NCBI GenBank assembly: GCA_033675545.1
Contig: JAWDGP010005317.1
Coordinates: 477,501 to 541,500 of the forward strand
From: Elysia crispata
Taxonomy: Eukaryota > Mollusca > Gastropoda > Plakobranchidae
Direction of reading: 5' to 3'
Length of the DNA stretch: 64,000 nucleotides
Shown here: piece after piece, positions 26,789 through 37,800 of the stretch
Position numbering within the stretch: position 1 is the stretch's first letter
Layout of the letters: each line of letters opens with the position of its first letter
Program-made: the position numbers and the translations under genes
The notes under the pieces: generated by a model
Seen by the model: only the letters and a program-made list of their open reading frames with translations
What the model was told of the DNA's origin: nothing
Databases searched by the model: none

Positions 26789-27621
26789 AGGAAAATAGAG
26801 CTTTTTTAGTACAAATATAATGAAAGAAAGGAAAACAAAAGTTAGTAAATACATTCTATTTTTTTCTTTTGAAGTGCTTTTCACCGCTAAAGCTATAGAA
26901 CTGTCATATTTTAAAAAAATAAGTACATATAAGTCTGGCCAAAGAATATTGATAGTTTATAGTGCAAAAGTGGTAGACCACATCAACTTCCACCTGCACA
27001 TGCATTCGTCTTTATCTTACTCTTCTTCTCCGTCTTCCTTCTCTTTTCATTGAGTATTAAGACTTCATATTGGAAAATAGGTATATGAATGATTTTCATT
27101 TTTTTTTGTAAGTGGTCAAAGTAAGCAACTGATAAAATTACAGCCTTTTGCTTCCTCATCTTACTTTTTCTCCTGAATGGAAAAACAAAAACTGCAATAA
27201 TGAAGCATATATTGAGTGTGCGATCTGAATGGTTTGAAATGGTTTTTTTTTATTATTATTATTCTATGCTTTTGTATTATTACATACTTTCTTAACAGAG
27301 TTAAGAGAAAGAAATGAAGCCTAAAAACTGTGATAGTACAAATTGAATGAAAGTCTGTCTAAAATATCATACTAAACTATGTCATTTGTGTATTTATTTA
27401 GTTTATACACTCTTTTTTCAAATGAGTTTGTGGAATAAGAGCTTAAGGGATTAGGTTTATCAAAAAAAAAATGCTTTAATTTTTATCAATCTATTTCATA
27501 CAAAGAGCAAATTTGTACAAAAAAAAAATTACCTTGAGAGTGAATGGAATTGTATTATAGACACTGAAATTTACAATCAGTTTTACAAAGATGTATTTTA
27601 CAAGCTTACAAATGAAATAAA

Positions 27622-28893
27622 AGTTTAATTTGATATCACTATTGTTTTTGTCTACAATCATGCTGTCTAATATTTAGAATATGACATTTACATCAATTTT
27701 GAATTGTCAGTCTAAGGCTTATGTAACTCATTAGAACAATGATTAAATTAGCACCAAGATTTAGCCATAGCTTCTAGCTCATTACTTTCTATGTTTCCGA
27801 GTGAATGGAGAGATTTAAAGGAAATCATTTCCCTCATCCCAGGAATTGAATTGTAGTAAGGATCTCACCGTAATGTTACTGGCCCTTGGCAGTAAACTCC
27901 ACATCGAAATCGACTATTAAACTCTTGCCTCTTGCATTGAAGCAAAAATTGAAACAGGTCCTTAGATTCGAAAAAAAAAAATGGAGAAAATTCAGTCTTT
28001 CAAAAGTACCCCGCGCCCCTTCCCCAAAATAAAAAAAAAATTGAAAAAAATATCTTTCTCCATGTATAATGTACAAAAATAGATTCTCAACCTGCAATTA
28101 TGTCTATCTTACTGATCATACAGCGGTAGACAAAAAATATCAGTTTCAACCAGAGAGGTATAAAAAGCCATGTATTTTTTTTTAATTGAGATTACATTAA
28201 TTCTTTTTATAGATTGATATTTACACCCAGTACAAGAAAAAAATACTGTAACTGATTAATTTTAGCATACTTAATAGTAACAGCTGATTTTTTCCCTAAT
28301 CTGTCAAAAAAATAAAATGAGACTTTTGGAGATACTTTTTAGCTATTGCTTTATCACACTTGATATGTAAATTTTTGGATAAGCAAACAAAACTCAAAAG
28401 AAGGAAATTCTAAAATAAAAATTTCCCCAAATCCTCAAAAAAAAAAAGGATAAAAATAATGAATGCCTTAAGGCACTTCATACCTTTATCGGGGTAACAT
28501 ATTTCTGTACTTCATCAAATTCAACTGATTCTTCTAGATGCACATTAAAGGTCTTAGGCCATGAATTCCCATAAAAAAAAGTCTCTTAAAGTGAACGGCC
28601 TGGAGGAAATTTCTAACTGCCCATTAATTTAAACCTACATAAATATGAATCTTTACAATCATCTTTAAATAGATTTGGATTTTAACAAAATTAGCAAATT
28701 CTAATGAAACTACTACATTTTGAAAGGAAATGTACCTCAGCTTTAAAATGTTATATCGTGCACGGGAAGTAACTATATACCAAGCATTCCTATAAAAAGT
28801 TATATCCCTTGCATCGAGCGGTGCCTGATATTGATAATATCATATGATTTCTTTTTTATTATCTACCTCACGTTTCTACGTCCAATAAAGTGG

Positions 28894-28895
<2 letters not shown>
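27622..28895. other. Intergenic, nothing recognised
   Basis: AT-rich DNA downstream of the RSPH 3' UTR. No coding exon, RNA gene or repeat could be supported. Confidence 0.5.
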
Positions 28896-28981
<86 letters not shown>

Positions 28982-29018
28982 AAGAGAGAGAAATAGAGAG
29001 AAATAGAGAGAGAGAGAT

Positions 29019-29053
<35 letters not shown>
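28896..29053. repeat. (TA)n followed by (GA)n microsatellite
   Basis: A TA run of about 40 bp passes directly into an interrupted GA tract of about 118 bp. Confidence 0.9.
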
Positions 29054-29056
<3 letters not shown>

Positions 29057-29439
29057 CAAGGCTATCAACGGAGAGTCATAGAAATTTTGTGGGTACGCCC
29101 TTAGAAAAAATTGACTCTTCACAAAGCTCTTCAACACATTCGCAGTAAACCCGTGCAAGGAAAAGTAGTCATTTTCACCGATTCTCTGATACCCTCCAGG
29201 ATTGACAAAGAAAAATAAAATATATTCTATCACGCGAAATAATTCAAGAGCCTATGTCAATCCACCATAGATTGACCCTTCTAAAGAGAACCACTGACGG
29301 ATCGGATTCACAGATGCTGAGAATGTGTCGAATCCACAAAAAATGAGGTGGCTCAATCGCAGGCCAAGAGTGGATCAAAGTCGAGCAGGACATCAGACAG
29401 CAGGCTAACAAAAGACCAGGACACTCACAAAGACAGTCT

Positions 29440-29685
29440 GGAGAAAAACATAGCAAGCAGAAGACCCTCTTACAACTTCAGCACATACAGAATACACAAA
29501 CTGTCAAAAAATCTCTGGAAGTCCCATCTTTAGACTCACATATTGCCTTGCCACCCTCAAGGCACATTTATTCAAACTGGGAAGAGCCAGCTCTGAAATG
29601 GGCCCTTGAGGATTTATCGAAAAGACGGTTGCACGCATCCTGCAGGATTGGACCCATTTTAATAAAGCTGAAACCAAGACATGAA

Positions 29686-29686
<1 letters not shown>
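29440..29686 (+). mobile_element. Possible LINE-like 3' remnant
   Basis: In one frame (from about 29520) the translation reads RLTYCLATLKAHLFKLGRAS, then SSEMGP, a stop, GFIEKTVARILQDWTHFNKA and ETKT with a final stop. TLKAHLFKLG resembles the conserved TG/HL-x-KLG stretch near the C-terminus of non-LTR retrotransposon polymerases, and a simple CTT tail follows directly, as at many LINE 3' ends. The frame is interrupted, so this would be a dead 5'-truncated copy. The family cannot be assigned and the call is tentative. Confidence 0.35.
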
Positions 29687-29717
<31 letters not shown>

Positions 29718-29902
29718 CTTCTTCTTCTTCTTCTTCTTCTTCTCCTCCTCCTCCTCCTCCTCCTCCTCCTCCTCCTCCTCCTTCTTCTTCTTCTCCTCCT
29801 CCTCCTCCTCCTCCTCCTCCTCCTCCTCCTCCTCCTTCTTCTTCTTCTTCTTCTTCTTCTTCTTCTTCTTCTTCTTCTTCTTCTTCTTCTTCTTCTTCTT
29901 CT

Positions 29903-29937
<35 letters not shown>

Positions 29938-29941
29938 TTCC
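29687..29941. repeat. (CTT)n/(CCT)n/(CTT)n compound microsatellite
   Basis: About 255 bp of pure pyrimidine on the plus strand, in alternating CTT and CCT blocks. It gives false poly-Ser, poly-Phe, poly-Glu and poly-Arg frames. Long mirror-like purine/pyrimidine tracts can form triplex DNA. Confidence 0.95.
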
Positions 29942-30120
29942 AAGAGTCCGAATCACTTTCTTGATTAATAATTTTTCTTATGTAGGTTGGAGATAAGTAT
30001 TTTAAAAAACATGTTCAGATTACCTTCTTTTCAATAATCTCTACATTGAATTTGTTTCGTAGTGAAGCGAAAGAGATCAATTCGCAATTTTAGTTTGCGG
30101 ATTACTCAAAACGAAGTGAC

Positions 30121-30145
30121 TATATAGAGTGTCACTCTACATAGA
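30121..30145 (+). repeat. Left terminal inverted repeat
   Basis: A 25-bp end that begins TATATAGAGTGTCACTC and pairs with 31715-31739, with two adjacent mismatches. Confidence 0.7.
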
Positions 30146-31619
30146 CTGATAGAGCTGTGCACACTATTCAGAGTAACAGCTGAGCTCTTCTGTGACAGAA
30201 ACAAAAGACTACAAGACAAAGACCAGTTTTGCGCCACTCAGCGCCAGCCTCAGCCTGCCACTGCCAGTAGCCTACTATCCATACGAATGCACATCCAGCG
30301 AGAGTAGATTTAGATCGAGAGCTAACGTTGCCATCTTAAAAGCTATTTCAAAAGTAAAAAGAGTAGATTCGAATAAATTTAGATTACCGTAGCTGAAAGT
30401 AAAGTTAAATGGAACGTTTTGCCGTTGGGTCGTTTTTTGCCACTCTAGACAGCTTTGAACTACAGTTTAAATCGTACCAAAAAGAACAAGGGTTCTAATA
30501 CTTAAGTAATATCATCCTCAAGGTGTATAAAAGCCAAGAAACACTATTTTCCTTGATTTTGCCTCGACTAGACCTTCTTTAGTGTGTTTATAAGAAACTA
30601 TATGTACATGTAAAATATTACAGCAGTAATTAATATTCCACCATTAACCATGTAGCATATTATGAACATAATCAATAAACATAGACCGTGAAACCATATT
30701 CACTTTTTAATATTTTTTTTTATTATTTCTGTCTGGTCATGCTTGCTTGCTTTAAAAGTGGTTGCGGAATATTTAAACCAAACTTTAACATATCATTTCT
30801 TACTTGATTTCACGTTTAAAGTTACAAAAGTCTTTACTTTTCAACAAAGCAGTTGCTAAACAAAATGATATACTTCACTTGAATGGTTAAAACAGCTAAA
30901 GTTGGTTCATGGTATCTTAAGATTTGATACTTGGAAACTGATTCATTGGCTTTTCTCATCAACATAGTGATATCAAGGGCAATAACCCATGTTTTGAGTA
31001 TTAAAAATCTCAGACTGTGACATCCTTTTTAGATTATCAACTAAGCATGACTTTTTCTTCTATTCAACTCAACTCAAAATATGCATTTACAAGCGGTAAA
31101 TACATGTAGTTTAGTTTAATGAAAAGAACGATAACTAAAAATAAAGGGCAATAACTCTGTCAATACTTTTGTAACGGGCAAGAAATCTATTTTGAGTAAT
31201 GTTCACAAAAGGCCTAACTACTTTCCTTCTTTAAAGTATATAAAATTATTTGTAAATAAGGAGTTACAGGCACTTAAATATTGGCCTACTGAGCCTCATA
31301 ATATGCTTGATAGTTTTTGAGTTTCCTTACTTGGCAATGCACCATATGTAAATTAAATTTAAAAATTGATTTATTATCTGATTTTGAATTTGGAAACCTA
31401 ACAACCATAGTCAAACTCTTATAGAAGGAGTAAGTAAAACACACTTTAAAAATCATTACGGTTATGAAAGTTTCACTTTCTTCACCTATTTACGTACATG
31501 TACTGCATCGTACATCCTAACCCAGCCGATTACAAATCTTCTTAGAGTGTTACTCTTCATAGTGTCGCGGTCTATGTAGACTTACATGTATGTTATGTTT
31601 GGCTCTATGTAGAGTATGT

Positions 31620-31739
31620 AGAGTGTGACTCTAAATAGTGTCCGGCTCTATGTAGAGTGTGACTCTGAATAGTGTCCGGCTCTATGTAGAGTGTGACTCT
31701 AAATAGTGTCCGGCTCTATGTAGAGTGTGACTCTATATA
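31620..31739. repeat. 34-bp tandem repeat, 3.5 copies, ending in the right terminal inverted repeat
   Basis: Unit starts are at 31620, 31654, 31688 and 31722. Each unit contains two small hairpins, AGAGT-GTG-ACTCT and CTCTA-TG-TAGAG. The copies are nearly identical, so expansion is recent. Degenerate copies extend left to about 31544. Confidence 0.9.
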
Positions 31740-34700
31740 AAGCCTTCCTACTCAAAATGGCGTCTGCCTGTTGTGTGAATGGATCACACTGACAGACACC
31801 AGATTTAACATTGTTTTTTTTATGCATTGCAATGCCAAGTCTTCAATAATTACGCGTTAAATTGATATAATATTGAAAAGGTAAAAATTTCACCAGCACT
31901 TATGAAACTGTTCCAGATAGTATGCGTTAACACAGTGTTCTTTATAAACCGAATCTAGACCCAAACATCTACATCTAGATCTAGATCTAGATCTAGATAG
32001 CTAACAATGTTTTTGATTTCTATTACCATACCGTACTAGGCTTTAGATTATTGATTCATGAGTCCTTGATCATCATAACTGATTAGCTTAATAAGTGTTA
32101 TTGATGTAAGCAAAATGATTAATTTGCAGATATTGGCCTACTTACGCAAGGCTTCACAATAAGTGACAATTGAACGTTTCTCGAAGACTTCGAAACTTGT
32201 AGTTAATGGGATTTTAGAGCAACACTAAAATGCTTATAAATAAGTATCTTGAAAAGTATTTATTTGCAATGAACAAAACCTTCATATTCATGTTCACCAT
32301 ATCAAGTTCATTGAGAAATTTACAATTTTAAAGCTTAGTTAAAGTGAATTGGGTCGATAACTACAATTTATACCAACAAAATATGGCGAGTAGCTAAGTA
32401 TAAACTCAAAGAGTGCCCGTTTCAGTTTATGAAAGAATCTCACAAGTTAGTTTAGATCTAGAATGTAGTTAAACTCAAGGCCTGTACTTCATTTCTGATT
32501 TCATGTCAAATTCAAGATGGATCCAATCTAGATCTAAATTTAGATCCATTCCTTTTATAGGCTATATAGATCTAGATCCATCTGTTTTGCTCAATAACGA
32601 AACGATCTTTACTAGAATTTATGCTTTCAAATGGTTTTCTCCAGGCATACTGCCTCCCAAGGGCAGTCGGATCTGACGAAAACCTGTTTTCTAATTTGTA
32701 TGAACGGACTAGACTCTATTTAAAGTATTATCCAACTTGTGTAAATGGCAGAGCTACGTATCTTCATCGATACTCTAATTTTTTTTACTTGTCAAATCGT
32801 CGTATACATCTGAAGTTTTTTATGCTGACCACTGAATGTTTTTTGCTTGTTTCCCGAAAGCACAAAAATCTGTAGAATCGTTGTTTTGCCTTTGGGGGGC
32901 AGCATAGCAAAGTAACCTCCGTAAATTAATGATTTTTAGTTTTGGAGTTTGTTAATAACTGGTGAAAAATGTGTGGACAAAATAATTTTTGACATGGAAT
33001 GATGTGCTTGACAACTAATCTTGATGCACTGCAATATAATTCATAAACTCTTTCAATTGAAAAAAGAACTTTATTAAAAAATTGCGAATGTGGCTTGCTA
33101 TTATGTAAAACGTAAAATAAAATTGTAAGTATTCAGTATTTTCTAGTTTTGGTACAAGCAGTATCACACCAGATCATAGAGAATCTAGAAGTAGATTAAA
33201 ATAAAAGTTATACTAGTGAAACTGAAACCGTCACACACATTCTGATTCTAGGTAGCAAATTCATAGACTAGGTAATACAGCTAGTAAACCAGAGATGAGT
33301 TAGGCCTACCTTGTTTAAACCAAAGTTTTATACTGTATTTGTTTTTTTTTTTTAAATCTTGTACCAATGGCTTTGCACCTATAAATCAGTTTCATGTTTA
33401 GATAATAAGCAAGCAAATACATGATAATATAATACATGTAAAACTTTTTATTGCACATTATATAATGACTGCAGATAAACTTTTCCTTTTTAGTTGACGC
33501 AGCAAAAAATCTTGCTGGATTTATAAAATTTGACTAGTTGAAATTGACCTATTCTAAAATAGAGCTTCGATATTCTTTATTACAAGTTTGTTACCTTCAA
33601 TATAATCACCTTGCAGCTATGTAAATTGTGATGTAAGCCAAAAAAAAAAAAAGCACTGCATAAAAAACGGGAGTCAATTCACCTTTGTAAATTTACCTGG
33701 CAACTGTTATAAAATTATTTATTCTAAACTGATATTATCAGTTTATTTGAAAGCACATGCAAAGCACATTGAGACAAAGTTTTGTCGAGAATTTTAGACA
33801 AGATGGAAATCATGGCATCTCAACTATTGGTCCTTTTTATTTTGTTTTATTTTTAAAAGAAAATTTTTTTTGGTTTCAGTAATACTTAAAGATATAAAAG
33901 AATGCAATTGCATCCTTTATACTGTTTTGAATGTATCAAAGAATTGTTTGAAATTTCATTTGATTTATTCCTCACTGTTTTTCAATGGTTTTGTTTAAGT
34001 TTGTTGAAAACAGCATGCTGTGCATCTGAGCTATAGATGTGAGTCTTATTTTCGAACTAAATCTTCAGTCAGAATGGGAGAATGTGTTCCGTTTTTGAGT
34101 GACCTGTACATAAGGGCATATTTGAATTTTTTGAACATGTTGTTTCAGAAAGTTAGGACCTGTACTCAAGTCTGAAGTTGTCATTTGCTGTGTATGAGTC
34201 AGTGAATCAGATCATTGGGGTTAAAGTTTGAGTAGGTGCTAATCCATCGCTGTCGGATTAATGTTAAAATATTAATTGTATTTTTCATTTATCGCAAGCA
34301 AGGGCATCCCTCAATCAGATGCTGTTTTCTTTTACAAGATGGTCTGCTCTGTTGTTTTCTGGCATGTTGCAATGGCTTGGTATCACTTGTAAGGTTTTTT
34401 TTCTTTGATCAGATTTTTAGCAGTTGGAGAGTGTTTTTTCGCATGAAATGCAGTCTGTTAAATTAGAAGTTGCTGATTTCCTGGGGGATGGATTTAGCAT
34501 CTATGACAAACATATATGCTTCAGCTTCTTCTTGATCAGAAAACATGGTAGCTGCTTCCCCTATGGTTAAATCTTAAATGTTTAATAGTTTATAGAATTT
34601 TTTCACTTGTTATAAATAATTCATTTATTTAATCCTTTAGCCAATCATAGCCAATTCATAAAATAGTACTTAGCTTTCAAGGCTAACCTTTGACAATTAT

Positions 34701-34779
34701 TTTCTTAAAAGCAGATATGAAGATGATTTATAAAACTCTTTTCCCCCAACCTTTTTTATTTTTTTTTTTTTTTTTGCAG
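31740..34779. other. Upstream region and 5' intron of SF3B2
   Basis: No coding exon is seen. Since SF3B2's first visible exon begins with an acceptor near 34779, a non-coding first exon and promoter should lie here or further left. One candidate promoter is TATAAA at 31736-31741 followed about 20 bp later by AAAATGGCG, a YY1-like element common at housekeeping promoters. CTAGATCT clusters lie at 31974-31998 and 32526-32579. Confidence 0.35.
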
Positions 34780-34849
34780 CAGCAGCTGAAAGCTTAAATA
34801 CAACTGAAAGTGAAGTCATCTGTTGGTATTAAAAAAAACATTTTGAACT
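34780..34849 (+). other. SF3B2 5' UTR part of the first visible exon
   Basis: A long T-tract followed by gcag at 34776-34779 forms a strong acceptor. The exon then has an in-frame TGA at 34844-34846, six bases before the ATG, so translation should start at 34850 for this splice form. Confidence 0.65.
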
Positions 34850-37800
34850 ATGGATGTAAGTAAAATGCATTTTCTTTGGATTTTTTGTGTACACTATGCA
34901 ATTTTAATTTATTTGCTGCAAAAAAAAATTGTTCGCTCTGAAACAAAATAAATTTATAAAGAGAGCTAAGACTTGCATGTCCTCAAAATCAAATGAAACT
35001 GTACTTAATGGCAGTGAGTTCTTTAAAAACAATGAATATTGAATAAATCAACAATTCAATAGACATAAATTGAACTTCATTCAATCATTGCCAATGACAA
35101 TAAATTGTTTCCCTCTCTTGCTTTCAAACAGGGATCAGATCACGGGCCAGGTGAGCAGGTAAGCTTTTTTTTTTAATATCTTTATTCATTTTTTCAGCCT
35201 TGCTACATAATTGTTGCATTGTAAATCTATAATATTTCAAAGATATGTTGTATTATTATTTTGACCTCTTAAAAATATTTGGCAATATAGTTGAGAAAAA
35301 TTGCTCATATTTAATTGAGATTTAACATGTCTCGTATTGAACTTGATTCTTAACTAGCAGAAACTAGACCTTAAAATTTCAATTTAATTCACCTAACATG
35401 AAACAAATTCAATAATTAGTTTTTTTTAAATCTTGAATAATGATAAGATGCCCCTGATTTTGAAGCTTGAGTCCTTTATTTAACTTTTTCTTTGACAAAA
35501 TTGTGTATACATCGTATTAGGCATCAATTATGAATTATCTAAATTTGTAAATGTAGAAGACAGATAATGGTATCATGGTATTAAAAAAAAAAACCCTCTA
35601 TTTTTTATTTCAAGTAATATAATCGCGACATTTTGTCTTACTGTTAAAGGAAAATATATTTCTTTTCTTTACCTATGATTTCCATCATAAACAGAGAGAG
35701 GATAATCTTGCTTGGAAAGTAGCAATGCAGCAGCAGATGCTAGAACAACAAGAGAGGCAGCAGCAACACATGGGGGTAGGTGGAGGACCTCCACCGCCTC
35801 CACCACCACAACAGGATGAAGATCTCATGATGAAAGTGCGTCAGCAGCAACAACTTCTTGACCTTGAAAAGCAGCGTGAAGCACAGCACCAGGTGAACTA
35901 CTTTTGGCTCCTGTTCTTGACATAGATAATCCAAAAATAGGACAGTAGAATATTCCTCACATTATTTAGTTTAATTTTTGTTTTTGTTCTCTATGTGCAT
36001 CAAAAGGTTTTTAATGCCTTTAGGCTCATTGCACGTGAAATAAACAAATTACTTTAATTTTTGATTGTCTGATATTTATTTATCAGTGTTGTCGAGCATA
36101 GTGTGGCATGACGAAAAGTGTTTCAAGTAAAGTCATCTATAGGTGATTTTATTTCCATCACAGGCCACAAATAAAAAGTAATATTAAGCACTATAGCTCT
36201 TTAAAAGGCATTGATCATTAACTAGGCACAGAGTAGAGATTTCTTGTGCAATGATACACTAGAAAAGTCGTACTGAATAACACTGCAGTTATTTTTACCT
36301 GGGTATATCTTCTCTCAAAACTAATTCTGACATAGGAAAAAAAAACGTTCATTCTTCTTTTCTTTTTTTCATTTGAGATGATGTAAGTAATAGAAATGCT
36401 CCTAAACAAAGCATTTATGAATGAAAGAAGCTCTTTAAATTGTTATTGATATTTCTTATTCCTCTTTAAGTTCAACTGGCCTGTAAATAAAATTTATCAT
36501 TTCTACCTCTACAGTTAATGGAGCAGCAGCAGTTAGCATTACTGGAGGCACAGAGAGGAAGTCAGGAGAGAAGAATGATGCCTCCTGGACAAGGTAATTG
36601 CGTAAAATCACCAACTTCTCATCCTGCACAATTTTCTACGTACCCTTGTAATAAAAACCTTAAAAGCTAAGTGTTTCAGAACATTTAGACGCAACTTGAG
36701 GCATTATAAAAAGATACAAAATCCATCCTTATTTCTGAATATGTCCTGTTTGTTGGAAAACACATTTTTACTTTTATGTTAATTTTAAGCGTAATAATTA
36801 TTTATAACAAAAGTATTGTTAGTTGTTTCCTTGTAAGGAAGATATTTCAGTATATCTCTAATGGATGATGTTTTGTAAAATTTAGAAAATTTCAACCATC
36901 CAATATGGTGTGAAAGGTGGAATGTAATTTTTTTATTGAATGATAATATGCCTGGACTTTTTGTATCAGAATTCTCTAGGCAATCAGGTCTGAACACTTT
37001 TCAAGTGGTTTTACACATGTCTAGTTGGCAATAGCATCTGCCTCTCTCGCTCTCTCTCTTTGATTGATTCCAAGGTCATCTTTTCTTCTCCTTTCATCAT
37101 CTCAGACCAACCCATGGTCCCTGCAGGAATGCCCACCGCTCCTCCCATTCGCAGTTCTGGTGTGAGCATGGTGTCTGTGCCACAGCAGCCAGGCCAGGGA
37201 ATGAGGCCCCCAGGTGTAGTGGTGCCCCAGGGCCCTGGACCCAGGCCAATGATGACCGCTGGGCCAGGTGGGTAGCAATCAGGTGTCAGTGTTGCAGTTT
37301 TCCTAATAAATTGATGCTGGATTGGACTAGATTCATCTGAGTTTATGCTTATGCAGACAGAAATTGTTACGTGAAATAAAAATATAGTGCTGATAGAAAA
37401 TGCTTTTTAGATGAATGAATTCCGTCCACTCAAGTGTTATATGAACTGCTATGGCATTTAATGTTAATCAGCATTAGAGCTGAATATACTCAATGAAATA
37501 TTCCTGGCCAACAGTTTTCAGCTAAATACATCTCTATCCCTATGTTTTGTCTCGGCCTTTCTGCATTAAAATAATGAGTACAGATGCTAGATGGCCAGCA
37601 TGCCAGCAAACTTGGGCTAGCTCAAAGACCTTGCCTTATGGTTGATTTGATTTGTTTTTTTTAGTTGTGTTTATTGATTTAATATTAGAGACTTCTTAAG
37701 ATACAATGATTAACTTTTGCAAAATCAAAGTGGATTGATAGATAAATGCTTCTTGAAGATCTTATTTAAGCACTCTTGCTTCTTATTTTTTGCTCTGTCA

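Larger units (their letters stand above)
30121..31739. mobile_element. Putative non-autonomous DNA transposon with terminal inverted repeats
   Basis: The two ends, 30121-30145 and 31715-31739, are inverted repeats identical at 23 of 25 positions; both begin TATATAGAGT inward and share CACTCTACATAGA. Inside both ends a further block, CACTATT followed by C or T and AGAGT, is also shared in inverted order. The right end carries a 34-bp tandem array. Flanking sequences are unrelated just outside the repeats. A TA target duplication fits but cannot be separated from the TATATA ends. No transposase frame is visible in the 1.6 kb, so it would be non-autonomous or decayed. No superfamily is assigned. 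Confidence 0.6.

Noticed and set aside
29504..29968. Long poly-Arg, poly-Glu, poly-Ser and poly-Phe open frames
   Set aside because: They are translations of the CTT/CCT microsatellite in different frames.
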